A stretch of DNA of 64,000 bases from Oreohelix idahoensis (taxonomy: Eukaryota; Mollusca; Gastropoda; Stylommatophora; Oreohelicidae). Under the pieces are notes generated by a model, which saw nothing but the letters and a program-made list of their open reading frames with translations, had not been told where the DNA came from and did not search any database. The stretch covers positions 502,501 to 566,500 of the forward strand of contig JAMPIV010011346.1 of assembly GCA_024509875.1 (NCBI GenBank), read 5' to 3'. Below are positions 1 to 10,654 of the stretch, piece by piece. How positions within the stretch are numbered: position 1 is the first letter of the stretch; each line of letters opens with the position of its first letter. Made by a program: the position numbers and the translations under genes.

Positions 1-170
1 AAGAAGAAAAAGAAAAAGAAAGAGAAGAAGAAAGAGAAGAAGAAGAAGAAAAAGAAGAAGAAGAAGAAGAAGAAGAAGAAGAAGAAGAAGAAAAAGAAAG
101 AGAATAAGAAGTAGAAGAAGAAGAAGATAAAGAAGAAAAAAGAAGAAGAAGAAATAGAAGAAGAAGAAGG
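1..170. repeat. GAA/AAG purine-rich microsatellite
   Basis: Nearly uninterrupted purine run built from AAG/GAA triplets with occasional extra A or T. It begins at the window edge, so its true length is unknown. No coding potential is inferred. Confidence 0.95.
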
Positions 171-330
171 ATGGAGAATGGTGATGTGTCGATTTAACCA
201 AGGTATTTCTTCAAACCACTAGGTTAGTGAGTCTTTGTCTTAAACACTGCTGTAACAATGACCAACGTTCTTCTGAGCTTTACATTAGTTCTGTAAACTT
301 ATTAGAGTATGTTTTAATCAGAAATGAGGT

Positions 331-600
331 ATCCAAGGAAGGTGGTTGAAGTAACGAGAAGAGACATGGTCTGCAACCAGACGATAGGTCAGGGTCTCAA
401 AACCAAGCTCCTGCAGACCTAAATGGAACAGTCCCAACAACGATGGTTTGGCCATGTCTGCAGAATGGGAGAAGATCGGCTGCCACGAAAAGTATGGAAA
501 ACCAAGAACCAGGATCCCAGACCTCCAGGCCAACCCAGAGTTCGCTGGGAGGACATTATATTCCGTCTACTGGGTATCAAACCCAGTACCTTTAGAATTC
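331..600 (+). pseudogene. LINE family beta, C-terminal fragment
   Basis: The plus strand encodes the RWFGHVCRMGEDRLPRKVW motif found after the reverse transcriptase of many invertebrate non-LTR retrotransposons. The DNA from about 331 aligns with the longer copy at 5691-6270: both carry the GAAGAGACATGGTC stretch, then CAGACGATA, then the motif. Only the last 60-70 codons remain, reading across two frames. The catalytic RT region is absent, so this is a 5'-truncated dead copy. Identity as a LINE tail is secure; the clade is not. Confidence 0.8.
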
Positions 601-1794
601 GAGGAGCACAGCATACCTCTCAGCCACTTCGTCCCGTTACTAACTTTACTTGATGTAAACTAGGACAATTCTAATTATTTTTTGGTGATACATTTTTTGG
701 TCGTCACTCCCAGCTTTCTTTACATAATTTTAGGATATTCAAAAACTTGAATTGAAAAAAAAAAAAAAACGAGTAAGAAATGAGTTAATTTATTATATTT
801 CGCTCATGTGACAAAATGAATTATAAAATAAAATTATACACAAGGGACAGTAAGACGTAAATTAACAAACATATCAGGAAATTTAGTCGCGGATGAATGA
901 AATTTTGTGAAAGTTACTCGAGGGTGAATGATAATGACATAGTTGAAGAAGCACTGGTCCAAACATTTAAGTAAACAAAGACGGGAAACCCGAGGCCTGT
1001 AAACAGTAAATAGATAAATAATACACACAAAAAGGTATGTTTCAGGCACTTGTAAGAAATAAAACAGGAAAAATCATCACCAACACCCTATATGGAGATA
1101 CAACGCCATTCAAAAAGACATACACATTCCGTTACGTGGAACAAGTGAAAAAAAAAGAGTAAACAACTCGTAACTATGGGGATCGGAAATGTCAAGGTCA
1201 AGAAGTCACCTTATAATTTATTTTAAAAAAAATAAAATTTTGCCTCATTTTGGCGAGGCGCGTCTCGTTCAACCAAGTCGGTTATATAGGGGCGCACGTA
1301 CACATATAAAAGAACTTTAGGTATGATAACAAATACATTTATTGTGATTTTTAATGTCTTTGTACTCACATCAATAAATTTGGTTGTCGTTTTCAGTAAC
1401 GCTAGAATCGGTTCTGGTTCAGACTAGACATCGAACACAGTTTAAAATTGTTTCCCGTGATTAATTCACCAGGGCACTATAATTATTAGAGACGAGTAAA
1501 CACTGGATTGTTTCATTTTGCAACAACGGATTACCATATCGTGTTGTCTGCTCACCTCCATAATAGTTTGACCTTCTTGCTCAAGCTATCTTTCTTTCAT
1601 TTATCTCAATACATTTTCTACCTCATTCCTAGTATTTAAAAAAAAAAAATTATATAAACGAGCTAGAAGCCCGCAAAAAAAATGATGAAGAATGATGTGT
1701 GGTAGGTTCCTTCTTTCTGTTGCACGTTCTGATGATGGTATTATTTCTCCTGTAGTCAAATCATTCATTTCGCATGTCATAAACTCTGACAGCA
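601..1794. other. no gene seen; AT-rich spacer
   Basis: No convincing coding region. It contains A-runs near 757 and 1640 and a short SINE-C-like fragment (listed separately). ORFs here are below 75 codons and show no recognisable motif. Confidence 0.6.
1028..1075 (-). repeat. SINE-C fragment
   Basis: Contains a run like GTTTCAGGCACTCGTGAGAAATAAA, as in the SINE-C copies at 60448-60628 and 61527-61664. Only this part of the 3' body is visible; the tRNA-like head is missing. Confidence 0.45.
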
Positions 1795-2415
1795 GTCTCA
1801 TTCTACAAACATTATAATCTCTGAAAGCCCCGTCTCATTTTACACACATTATAAACCCTGACATATCTCTAATTCTACACACATTATAAACTCTCACAGC
1901 TGTCTCATTTTACACACATTATAAACCCTGACATCTGTCTCATTCTACACACATTTTAAACTCTGACAGCTGTCTCATTCTACACACATTATAAACTCTG
2001 ACAGTTGTCTCATTTTACACACATTATAAACTCTGACAGCTGTCTCATTTTACACACATTATAAACTCTGATAGCTGTCTCATTTTACACACATTTATAA
2101 ACCCTGATAGCTGTCTGCTGTCTCATTCTACACAAGTCACAAACTTTGACAAACGTCTCTTTGCACACATATCATAACTCTGTCAACGGTATCATTGTAC
2201 ACATATCGTAACTCTGGAAGCCGTATCCTTGTGCACACATCACAACTCCGAGTGCATATCATTTTACAGACTCATAACTCCCAGAGTGTGTTATTGTACA
2301 TACATATCAGATGTGACATCTGCACCATTGTACGCATCTCATGACCGTGGAAGCTGAATCATTTTACGCATTTCATAACCAGGAAGCCGTATCGTTGTAT
2401 GCACAAAGTAACCAT
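1795..2415. repeat. 35-bp tandem array (about 17 units)
   Basis: Units contain TGTCTCATT, TACACACATTATAAA and CTCTGACAGC. Unit starts at about 1901, 1936, 1971, 2006 and 2041 give a 35-bp period. Units are close to one another up to about 2100, then decay: the 3' half shows changes such as CATTGTACACATATCGTAACTC. One unit near 2100 contains a local duplication (CTGTCTGCTGTCTC). Noncoding satellite. Confidence 0.93.
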
Positions 2416-2511
2416 TACAGCCTGACAATATTTACTTATTTATTAATTATCTTTTCCGACGGAAATAGTTCAGTCATATATAAAGATAACAGTTATGTTC
2501 ATTTTGCCTCA

Positions 2512-2670
2512 TGAATTGGGTACCAGAGCAGCTCTGGAAAGGTTAAAGCGGCCAGCGTGATGCTGACCACATCACCCCTAGTGTGCCGATGGTCAAGAAA
2601 TTATGGGCCTAACACCATATTCCCAATATGCCTCAATGGACGTGTAACAGGAGTCTTTTTCTTTATGTCC
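2512..2670 (+). mobile_element. SINE-B, 5'-truncated copy
   Basis: Matches the 3' body of the complete copy at 13504-13782 from ATTGGGTACCAGAGCA through GCCTCAATGGACGTGTAAC. The tRNA-like head is missing. Truncation at the 5' end is normal for SINE insertion. Confidence 0.85.
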
Positions 2671-2989
2671 ATTTTGATATTGTTGTCCACTGGTACAACG
2701 TTTTAAGAATTATGGCTTTCAAAAAGAACCGAAAAATTGGGGTTTAATTTCGATACCCCGTTAGTAATCTTTAAAATAACAAAATTCACACAATCAGTAT
2801 AATTGTTAAACTGTCAGTATGTTCTTCTTTCTTATTAAAGTTGTAATAAAAAAACATGCGAATTGTACTTACCTGTCACAACAGAAATAACAGCCAGTAG
2901 CAGAACTGAGGCGACCACTTCCGTCCAAACAAAGACTGGACACATGGCGTTGACATGAAACTTAAGAGAGTACAGTCCCCCTTGACTTT
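2671..2989. other. no gene seen
   Basis: AT-rich sequence between a SINE and a tandem array. I see no motif, long ORF or repeat relationship here. Confidence 0.5.
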
Positions 2990-3765
2990 GTTTTTGAAGA
3001 AAATTATCGAACTGTTGAACAAAAGTCAGTCAATTTGTGGACTTGGGTAGAGATGTCAGCCAAATTGTTGACTTGTTTAGATATGTCAGTCAAATTGTTG
3101 ACTTGTGTTTTCAATGTCAGCCAAATTGTTGACTTACGTAGATATGTCAACAGACTTGTTGACTAGTGCAGATATATCAGCCACATTGTTGGGTAGTGTC
3201 GATAAGTCAGCGAAACTGTTAATTACTGCAGAAAAAAATCTAATTGTTGACTAATGCAGATATGTCAGCCAAATTTGGAATTAGTGTAGATATATCAGCC
3301 GAAATGTTGACTTATGTAAATAAATCAGCCAAATTATTGATTAATGCTGACAAATCAAATTGTTGACTAGTGGAGATAAATCAGCCAAATTGTTGATTTC
3401 TGCGGGCAAATCAAATTGTTGTCCAGTTTATAGTCAGCCAGATTGTTGCCACGAGATGAGAGGTAAAATTGTTGACTAGTATAGGCAAGACGTTTTGTTG
3501 ATTAAGGCAGATAAATCAAACTATTGACTATTGTAGATAGGTCAGCCAAGGTGTCGATTAATATAGATAAGTCAGTAAATTGTTGATTAGTACAAATAAA
3601 TTTCTTGCCTTACATAGACAAGTCAAACTTTTTCCAGTAAAGCCAAATCAAATCGCTGAGTAGTGCTGTTGACTACTGTGGAAAAAAAAATTGTCGACTA
3701 CTGTAGACAAGAGAAATTGTTGACTAAAGTTAACAAGTCAAATTATTGACTTGCCAGATAGTCAT
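2990..3765. repeat. degenerate 30-31-bp tandem array
   Basis: Repeating core is close to TTGTTGACTTGTGTAGATAT followed by GTCAGCCAAA. About 24 units are recognisable, with many substitutions and small indels, including units where TCAGCCAAA becomes TCAAA. The heavy divergence suggests an old array. Noncoding. Confidence 0.88.
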
Positions 3766-4526
3766 TCATACCAACGCTAAAATTGGCAGCATTACAATTC
3801 CAGAGTAGTTTGTCAAGTTCCACTTGCAGTGAGGAGCGGCTATCAGTTACCAGACTGTTTTCTCCTCCCTAAAGCATTCTTCTTTCTCGTATGTTGTCTA
3901 CGTGTGTGGTGTTAGCTCCGTGTGCCAATCGCCTATTTTGTATTGACGAACTTTAGTGGCTGCGTCACTTCTAACATTTATCCAATCAACTGTCACAAAA
4001 CAAGCAAGGTTTTTAACAATATTTTGTCAACTCTTAGTCCGCGCTTGATTTTAAGCTATACAGCGTTTCGTTTTCAATTATAACCGACAGAGCTTAGGGC
4101 TACATATGTTATCTAATTGTGGTGTCAGAATTCACTGCTAATCATAAAATATCTGGCCGTATGAAGATTAAAGTGCTACTTGTTATGTCTGTTTTGGTTG
4201 TCAGGGGCACATGTAAACCAGTGGACAAACAGTGATTAATAGGTTACTATCTAGTAACCTCCTGCAGTCATTACTGACTATGATGATGATGCGTCAGTGA
4301 GGGGGATAGCTCTCAGTTGTCTTTTTTTATCTTTTCTAGGTCGTTCACGGGTCCTATATACTGTAGTTGTGTGGGTGTTTCAACCAATGAAGCACTTTTT
4401 TGGGGGGTGCAAAAATTGGGTGCGCATCCTTTCACGTTTTACTTTCACATCTAGATAGTGGCGCCATTGGATGATCATCATTTCAATTCTCTGTAAGCTT
4501 GTCACTTATATTTCTTTTTGGTCTGA
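3766..4526. other. no gene seen; contains half of a diverged repeat pair
   Basis: No coding signal. The stretch at about 4163-4250 (AAGATTAAAGTGCTACTTGT, GTCTGTTTTGGTTGTCAG, AACAGTGATTAATAGG) is similar to 5040-5127 (ATTAAAATGCTACC, GTCTGTGTTGGTTGTTAG, AACTGTGAGTAATAGG), in the same orientation. This is an unidentified dispersed repeat. Confidence 0.55.
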
Positions 4527-4530
4527 TATA

Positions 4531-4751
4531 CAGGGTGTTTATAAAGTCGCTGTGCAGTGAAGTTTACGCCCGGGCGAGACTACGTCACCAGAAATGTGGT
4601 TTTCAATTGGGGCTTGTTGTGTAATGCTGCACACGGGATTGTGGAGCACAGCATTGGAACACAGAATATCATGACGTAAATTTGCATCATTCGTGACGTA
4701 ATTTCTAAAATATTTTTAAATTCACTGCACAGCGACTTTATAAACACCCTG
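4531..4751. mobile_element. MITE with perfect 31-bp terminal inverted repeats
   Basis: The left end 4531-4561 (starting CAGGGTGTTTATAAAGTCGC) is the exact reverse complement of 4721-4751. A second inverted match (TACGTCAC against GTGACGTA) lies inside. Flanking dinucleotides are TA on both sides (4529-4530, 4752-4753), fitting TA target duplication as in Tc1/mariner-derived MITEs. At 221 bp it has no coding capacity. Superfamily is inferred from the TA flanks and the CAGGGTGT start. Confidence 0.9.
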
Positions 4752-4756
4752 TATAT

Positions 4757-5138
4757 ATCCAACGTGTTCCTGTTAAGTACCTCTATGTGTTTATTTACTT
4801 AAGTTTTCCTATTGGCCAGTTCTTTTCTCTACTTGTTGTAATAGCTTATTTTCGCCCAATCGGAGGTGACCCCGTAGGGAATGTCTCCACTTGGTGCGCA
4901 CAGTAGCTTTAGTCTTCCCAGTTTTCTGGATTTATGTCCAATGCCTTCATTCTGTCTCGCACACATCTTTGAACCTCCGCTGTGGTTGCTCGGTTATTCT
5001 TTTGCCATCTGCCTGTTGTCCGTATGGGAACGCCATATCTCATTAAAGATTAAAATGCTACCTTTTATGTCTGTGTTGGTTGTTAGAGATAATTGCGAAC
5101 CAGCATAAACTGTGAGTAATAGGACATTGAGGATGGCT
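4757..5138. other. no gene seen; second half of the repeat pair
   Basis: No coding signal. It includes 5040-5127, the partner of the diverged dispersed repeat at 4163-4250. Confidence 0.5.
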
Positions 5139-5690
5139 TTAAGGCGATGTTAAACAGTCAACACCATGGCCCTGTAACTTCCCAGCATACATCTTGAACA
5201 AACTTATCCACGTCTGCCTGTCCCGTGCTATCAGGTCCAGGTATTTCCGTGTTTTCATCCCCTTCCTGCCTGTCTCCAGTTCTCCAGCTATTCCTTGGTC
5301 TCCCTCCATTTCTGTAACCCTGACGATTCCAGAACAAGAACTGCCTTGTAATTTTATCAACAGATTTCCTCAGTGTGTGTCCTATCAATCTCCAACGACT
5401 TCTTCTCATTTCTTGTTCCACTGGTTCGTGACTGGTTCTTGGCATCAGTTCCACATGAGTGATCTTGTCATACCTTTTCAATCCTTCTATTCTACACTAG
5501 CATCCATTTATAAAAGGTCTGTAGCTTTTTGGTTGTTGTTGTTGTTGCTGTTCTCTATGTTCACAGACTAACTTGACATTTTGTTGCATATTCTAATTTT
5601 GGTGTTGGACTTGATATCTTGTGATCTCCAAACTGATCCCAATCCAATGAAAACCAGATTTTCATATTCTTACTTTGCTATTATTGTTTA
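5139..5690 (-). pseudogene. LINE family alpha, 3' part
   Basis: Reading the minus strand, 5690 to 5580 corresponds to the segment encoding the end of the RT region (GGAGATCACAAGATATCAAG), as in the copy at 18732-19408. 5481 to 5158 encodes YDKITHVELM, RRSRWRLIGHTLRK and KITRQFLFWNRQG, the alpha C-terminal signature. The rest of the RT is missing upstream. Two overlapping frames are needed near the end (5139-5360), so it is frameshifted. Its truncated 5' end abuts the plus-strand beta copy at about 5690. Confidence 0.85.
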
Positions 5691-6270
5691 TCATAGACCG
5701 GAAGGGAGGCATCAAAGAAGAGTTGGCTACCCGAAGAGTAGCAGCTGGGAGACTTTTTCAGGTCATAAATCGAGGATTCCTCAGTAAAATAGAAGTTGGT
5801 AAGAAGACGAAGATGGCTGTATACCGCTCCGCCTATGTCCCAGTCTTGACGTATGGATGTGAGTCATGGGCAATGACTACAACCCACAAAAGCCAGATTC
5901 AAACCTCAGAAATGAGGTATCTGAGGAAGTTGGTTCAAGTAACAAGAAGAGACATGGTCCGCAACCAGACGATACGTCAAGGCCTAAAAACCCAACCCCT
6001 GCAGACCCAAGTAGAACAGTCCCAACTGAGATGGTTTGGCCATACCATGTCTGCAGAATGGGAGAAGATCGGCTACCACGGCAAGCATGGGAAACTAAGA
6101 GCCAGGGATCCGGACCTCCAGGACGACCCAAAGTTCGCTGGGAGGACGACATTAGACAATCTTTGAAGGACCGAGGACTAGAATAGAACAAGGCCAGGAG
6201 GAAGACAGCCGATAGAATAGTATGGCGCTCTCTCTTACAAACCTCTACACCTCACGGTAGAAGAGAAACG
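5691..6270 (+). pseudogene. LINE family beta, C-terminal copy with frameshift
   Basis: Encodes the post-RT region: RKGGIKEELATRRVAAGRLF, LTYGCESWAMTTTHKSQIQT, MRYLRKLVQVTRRDMVRNQT, then RWFGH...CRMGEDRLPRQAWETK and VRWEDDIRQSLKDRGLE. The YGCESW block is the usual segment after the RT palm in these LINEs. The reading frame breaks near 6045, where CCAT/ACCAT is duplicated relative to the copy at 331-600 (GCCATACCATGTCTGC against GCCATGTCTGC); this 5-base insertion separates the two halves. No RT catalytic motif is present. Confidence 0.87.
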
Positions 6271-6304
6271 ACTAAGTAAGTAAGTGTCTGTTCCTCAAAT
6301 AGCA

Positions 6305-6372
6305 ATATTACACTTAAAGAAACGCTGCCACAAGATGTAGAATCATAGATATAGACTGGCAGCAACATGTTA
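6305..6372 (+). repeat. LINE alpha, short fragment
   Basis: CAAGATGTAGAATCATAGATATAGACTGGCAGCA corresponds to the alpha segment coding QDVESYTYLGS (compare 35155-35190). About 65 bp only. Confidence 0.6.
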
Positions 6373-6576
6373 AACAGTGGAGTGACTTAAAAAAAAGGTA
6401 ACGTAATCATTACTGGGATAAAGAAAAAAAAACAGTTTAGGTTTAGGCAAAAGTTTTCGTCAAGAACAAACTTATAACAACAGTATAGTAAAAAAAACTA
6501 AGAAAATTTATCTGAATGCACGAATATGAGTTCTTAAACAGTTTCACCTATATTTCATTATTACTCATGTCATCAT

Positions 6577-6785
6577 TGGGCAACCTATTACCAGAGTGGT
6601 TAGCGCGTGTGACCTTCACGACGAAATTACCGGGCTGAGAGTTCAAAAGCTGGAAACGTCATGGTGCAGTACTATCGAGCTGTAAAATGGGTACTTGTCT
6701 TTGCTCGTTAAGTTAGAGGCAAACGCAGATTGGGAGGAAAATTGTCACTTTTTATACTGAAATCTTTAACACTTCACTTCTTTTA
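6577..6785 (+). mobile_element. SINE-A, degenerate copy
   Basis: tRNA-like head (CCAGAGTGGTTAGCGCGTGT as A-box region, then a decayed GAGAGTTCAAAAGC where the B box should be), followed by the body ending CTTTAACACTTCACTTC as in the copy at 12914-13124. More diverged than the other SINE-A copies. Confidence 0.75.
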
Positions 6786-6829
6786 CCTATATTTTTAGTC
6801 ATATTTTTTCTGTACATATTTATTTATTA

Positions 6830-7930
6830 TGAGAAGCTGGCCAGTTCATCGTTATCTGAAACATTTGTTTGTTAGAGAAGACGCTGAACAGTTCGCCGTT
6901 ATCTGAAACAATAATTCTTAGAAAAGACACTGAACGGGTCACCGTTATCTGAAACAATAATTCTTAGAAAAGACGCTGGACAGTTCACCGTTATCTGAAA
7001 CATTTTAAAAAGAGAAGATAAGGAACGGTTCGCCGTTATCTGAAACATTTTAGAAAGAGAAGACACTGAACTGTTCGCCGTTATCTGAAACATTTTTAAA
7101 AGAGAAGACACTGAACGGTTTGCCGTTATCTGAAACCTTTTTGAAAGAGAAGACACTGAACGGTTCGCCGTTATCTGAAACATTTTTGAAAGAGAAGACA
7201 CTGAACTGTTCGCCGTTATCTGAAACATTTTTAAAAGAGAAGACACTGAACGGTTTGCCGTTATCTGAAACCTTTTTGAAAGAGAAGACACTGAACGGTT
7301 CGCCGTTATCTGAAACGTTTTTGAAAGAGAAGACACTGAACGGTTCGCCGTTATCTGAAACATTTTTGAAAGAGAAGACACTGAACGGTTCGCCGTTATC
7401 TGAAACATTTTTAAAAGAGAAGACTCTGAATGGTTCGCCGTTATCTGAAACATTTTTAAAAGAGAAGACACTGAACGGTGCACCGTTATCTGAAACATTT
7501 TTGAAATAGAAGACACTGAACGGTTCGCCGTTATCTGAAACATTTTTAAAAGAGAAGACACTGAACGGTTCGCCGTTATCTGAAACATTTTTAAAAGAGA
7601 AGACACTGAACGATTCGCCGTTATCTGAAACATTTTTAAAAGAGAAGACACTGAACGGTTCGCCGTTATCTGAAACATTTTTAAAAGAGAAGACACTGAA
7701 CGGTTCGCCGTTATCTGAAACATTTTTGAAAGAGAAGACACTGAACGGTTCGCCGTTATATAAAGCAAACATTTTTTTAGAGAGAAGAGGCTTAACAGTT
7801 CGCCGGTTGTGACACAATAACTTCGTTCTCTTTTATTGGTCTTCATTCCTCTCCGGTAATGTTACTCGACCATTCCTTTTTAATCCCGGTTTTACCTGAC
7901 CGCTCGAGAAGACACTGAACGCTGGTATGG
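6830..7930. repeat. 45-bp satellite array (more than 20 units)
   Basis: Unit reads TTATCTGAAACATTTTTAAA, then AGAGAAGACACTGAACGG, then TTCGCCG, repeating exactly every 45 bp across about 7081-7740; less regular units lie at 6830-7080 and 7740-7930 (last remnant AGAAGACACTGAACG at 7908-7922). Because 45 is divisible by 3 and the unit lacks stops in several frames, it produces long ORFs: 315 codons (6899-7846 minus, 15-residue repeat QITANRSVSSLLKMF), 255 codons in another minus frame, and 129 codons on the plus strand. I treat these as by-products, since three frames are open at once and none has a non-repeat domain. A degenerate continuation lies at 10655-11110. Confidence 0.93.
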
Positions 7931-8390
7931 CCTTTGCACAAGATGGCATAGGACGAACACCTAGTTGTTCTGAGCGAAGGTAGATAACAACCTTTGATAC
8001 GTGGACGTGAGTCGCAGATAATTGTCACTAACCAAGTTGACTCAGTTGTCTAATATAGATTTGGAGATAGATGTCAGTTCGCAAACATGACGTGTCTAAT
8101 TACATAGCCGATTTCACCGGAATGTCGCAAGAAATAAATCTTGTTAAAAATTAGGACACAGAAAGTGATGTAACACTTCTAGAAGATTACTTTGTCCTAA
8201 TAACACTGACAAACAACATTTTTCTTTCTTATATAAGAATAAGTGTTCTTATGTCAGTTTTTTGCGCTGATTTCAAATTTGAAAACACGTTTTTTAAGAT
8301 AGATTTTTGGGAAAGACGTTTCATTTTTACTACAAACTTTCGCCTGCTAAAAGTGCATGACATGAAACATTTTTCCAATAAGAGCGAAAT
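7931..8390. other. no gene seen; region before the 8391 pseudogene
   Basis: Lies between the satellite and the pseudogene start. I could not assign it to a repeat, and the short ORFs show no motif. It could be the 5' flank of whatever element carried the downstream gene. Confidence 0.4.
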
Positions 8391-9953
8391 ATGGCTTCTA
8401 GAAGTTGTAGAAATTCGGCTATCTGTTCTGTTACGTGTGCGGATATTTTACCGATCGTGTTCACTAGAAAAACTTTACACCATTACTAAAGAAAGCATAT
8501 GAACTTTATTTCGATTCGAAAGTTGATGATGCAAATAAATCTTGGAAGCCAAATGCAGTTTGTTCGACTTTGTGCAAATACATTGGCAGGTTGGTTACGA
8601 AAATCGCCGAAGCATAAGTCGATGCCTTTTGGAGTGCCAGTAATATGGCATGAACAAGACAAATCACGCTACTGATTGTTACTTCTGCTTGACAAATATC
8701 CATGGTTTCACTTTTAAAACTAGAAAGTCTGTGGTTTATCCAAATATTGAATCGGTTTCGAAACCAGTGTCTCGTGATCCAATTACGTGTCCGATCCCAG
8801 TTCCACCAGAACAATATCCGTTGGACGTGAATGAACCATCAGTGATCTTTTACCTGCTTTAGAAACTAATTCTGACTCGGATTATATACCGGTGAATGAT
8901 GGTGTTCACTTAATCCGCCATTCAGAACTTTCAGATCTAATACGTGATCCCGCTCTTACCAAAGGACAAGTGGAATTACTCGGTTCGCGACTCAAAGAAT
9001 GGAATCTTTTAGCGCCCAATACTTTGATATCTAAATTTCGTCATAGACACAGAGAACTTGTTCAATACTTTGAGATGGATGATGACATTTGCTATTGCAA
9101 AATTCCAGTCGCCTACTCTGTTCATATGAAAGAAACTTATGACAATATGGCTATACTTTTGGCAAAAATAAAGTACAATGACTACCAATGGCGGATTTGT
9201 GGAGACCTAAAGGTCATTGCAATTCTCACGGGCATGCAGACTGGGTATACTAAATTTAGTTGCTTCCTATGTGAATGGGACAGCCGCAACAGACAGGAAC
9301 ATTATGCAAGAAAGGTGTGGCCTATCAGGGATCGTATGCAGCTCGGGCATAAAAATGTAATACACGAGCCATTAGTTAACAAAGACAGCATCATTTTAAC
9401 ACCGTTACATATAAAGTTGGGGCTCATGAAGAATTTCGTAAAAGCATTAGATAAAATGAGCAAAGCTTTCACTTATCTTCGAGAAAAGTTTCCGCAAGTT
9501 AGCGATGCAAAGATAAAGGAAGGTATCTTTGTAGGACCTCATATTAGGAAAGTTATTGCAGACAAACAATTCGAGAACTTGTTACATGGTAGTGAACTTC
9601 ACGCATGGATGGCATTCAAATCGATCGTCGATAACTTTCTGGGAAATCACAAATCTGTCGACTATGTGCATATTGTTAAGCAGTGCATAGATGCATATAG
9701 AATTATGGGCTGTAACATGTCCCTCAAAATCCATTTGCTCGATTCGCATCTTGACTTTTTCCCTGACAACCTTGGCGAAGTCAGCGATGAACATGGAGAA
9801 CGATTCCATCAAGATATCGCCGTAATGGAGTCACGTTATCAAGGACGGTGGAGTGTGACCATGCTTGCCGATTATTGTTGGATGTTTCATCGCGATGTAC
9901 CACGTGCCATTCACCGACGAAAGTCGACTGCAAAGAAATTCAAGCCTACATAA
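8391..9953 (+). pseudogene. Broken copy of an uncharacterised, high-copy animal protein family
   Basis: The longest frame (8892-9953; an in-frame GTG, not ATG, opens it) encodes 353 residues with blocks I recognise from a large unnamed family in arthropods, cnidarians and molluscs: LTKGQVELLGSRLKEWNLL, HMKETYDNMA, ICGDLKVIAILTGMQTGYTK, CFLCEWDSRNRQEH, PLHIKLGLMKNFVKALDKM, HLLDSHLDFFPDNLGEVSD, EHGERFHQDIAVMESRYQGR and MLADYCWM. Earlier parts survive upstream in other frames: MASRSCRNSA at 8391, CYVCG at about 8429, AYELYFDSKVDDANKSW at about 8494, MPFGVPVIWHE at 8622 and TDCYFCL at about 8670. A stop at 8465-8467, a stop at 8615-8617 and frameshifts near 8422, 8620, 8660 and 8840 break it. Between DDDICYC and IPVAYS about 40 residues usually present in the family seem to be missing in frame. 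Function is unknown. The Cys/His pairs and copy number suggest a mobile-element origin, which is inference. Confidence 0.8.
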
Positions 9954-10494
9954 CTGTTATACTTCTTGTACGAATGATGTTATAATACTGTATGCGTTGT
10001 TAAAAAACTTCAATTGCGTATTTCTCGAGATCCCGACCTGATAGAGAAAAACGGTTTGCAGATTTAAAAACAGCGCATTAAAATTGACCAGAAAAACATA
10101 GAAATGTTAGAGAAAGAAAAAAAAAATTTTTTTTTGTTAGCCAGTGTAATCAACTACGAGAAACTAACATCTTGGAACAGATTATCAGCAGTAGATCTGT
10201 GAAGTAGTGAGTTGCTAAACATGACAGGCTACAACGAAAGTGGCAAGACCTTATATGGTAATGGAATTTGAAAATACTATGTAAAAGGCAATAACTTACG
10301 TTGTCATTTAGTCATGTTATACATGAGGGTAGTGGGCTATAGAGCTATTAAATTGATAGTTGCTGAATCACTTCAGCTGGGGGTTCAGAAAATACAAGTC
10401 AATATTTCCTCACAGAAGATGGAGAACAATAAGTTCATGACAGCTTAGATGATTTCAGTTATTATGCTTGCTTTTCTTTTAAATCCTGTGACGC
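9954..10494. other. no gene seen; 3' flank of the pseudogene
   Basis: AT-rich, with an A/T homopolymer block at about 10118-10137. No motif or repeat match within the window. Confidence 0.45.
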
Positions 10495-10640
10495 ACTTTG
10501 AAGTAGAAGCATCAGTCTTCTATTTATATCTCTGCCAAGTGTAATCTTGAGCGAAGGTTGATACCTTTGAAGACTCTCATTTTATACTCTAAGTTTGGTC
10601 ATTGTTGGACCACTATTGCAGAGCAGGGGAGAAAATACTA
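10495..10640 (-). repeat. dispersed repeat S (possible LTR end)
   Basis: Shares CTGCCAAG.GTAATCTTGAGCGAAGGT..ACACCTTTGA-type sequence and TTGGACCACT...GCAGAGCAGGGGAG with 56395-56540; a 74-bp reverse-complement piece lies at 20212-20285. Read on the minus strand the element would begin near this right edge, as TGTGACGGTATTG in the better-preserved copies, which looks like an LTR start. Assignment as an LTR is tentative. Confidence 0.6.
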
Positions 10641-10654
10641 TAACAACGTTGTAT

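Noticed and set aside
6899..7846. 315-codon minus-strand ORF with a 15-residue repeat, as a repeat protein gene
   Set aside because: It is explained by the 45-bp satellite; two other frames are open over the same DNA and no non-repeat domain or start context is present.
6830..7930. CRISPR array
   Set aside because: The units are contiguous with no unique spacers, and the genome is eukaryotic.
8506..8814. Minus-strand 102-codon ORF over the pseudogene
   Set aside because: Antisense shadow of the plus-strand pseudogene, whose motifs lie on the other strand.
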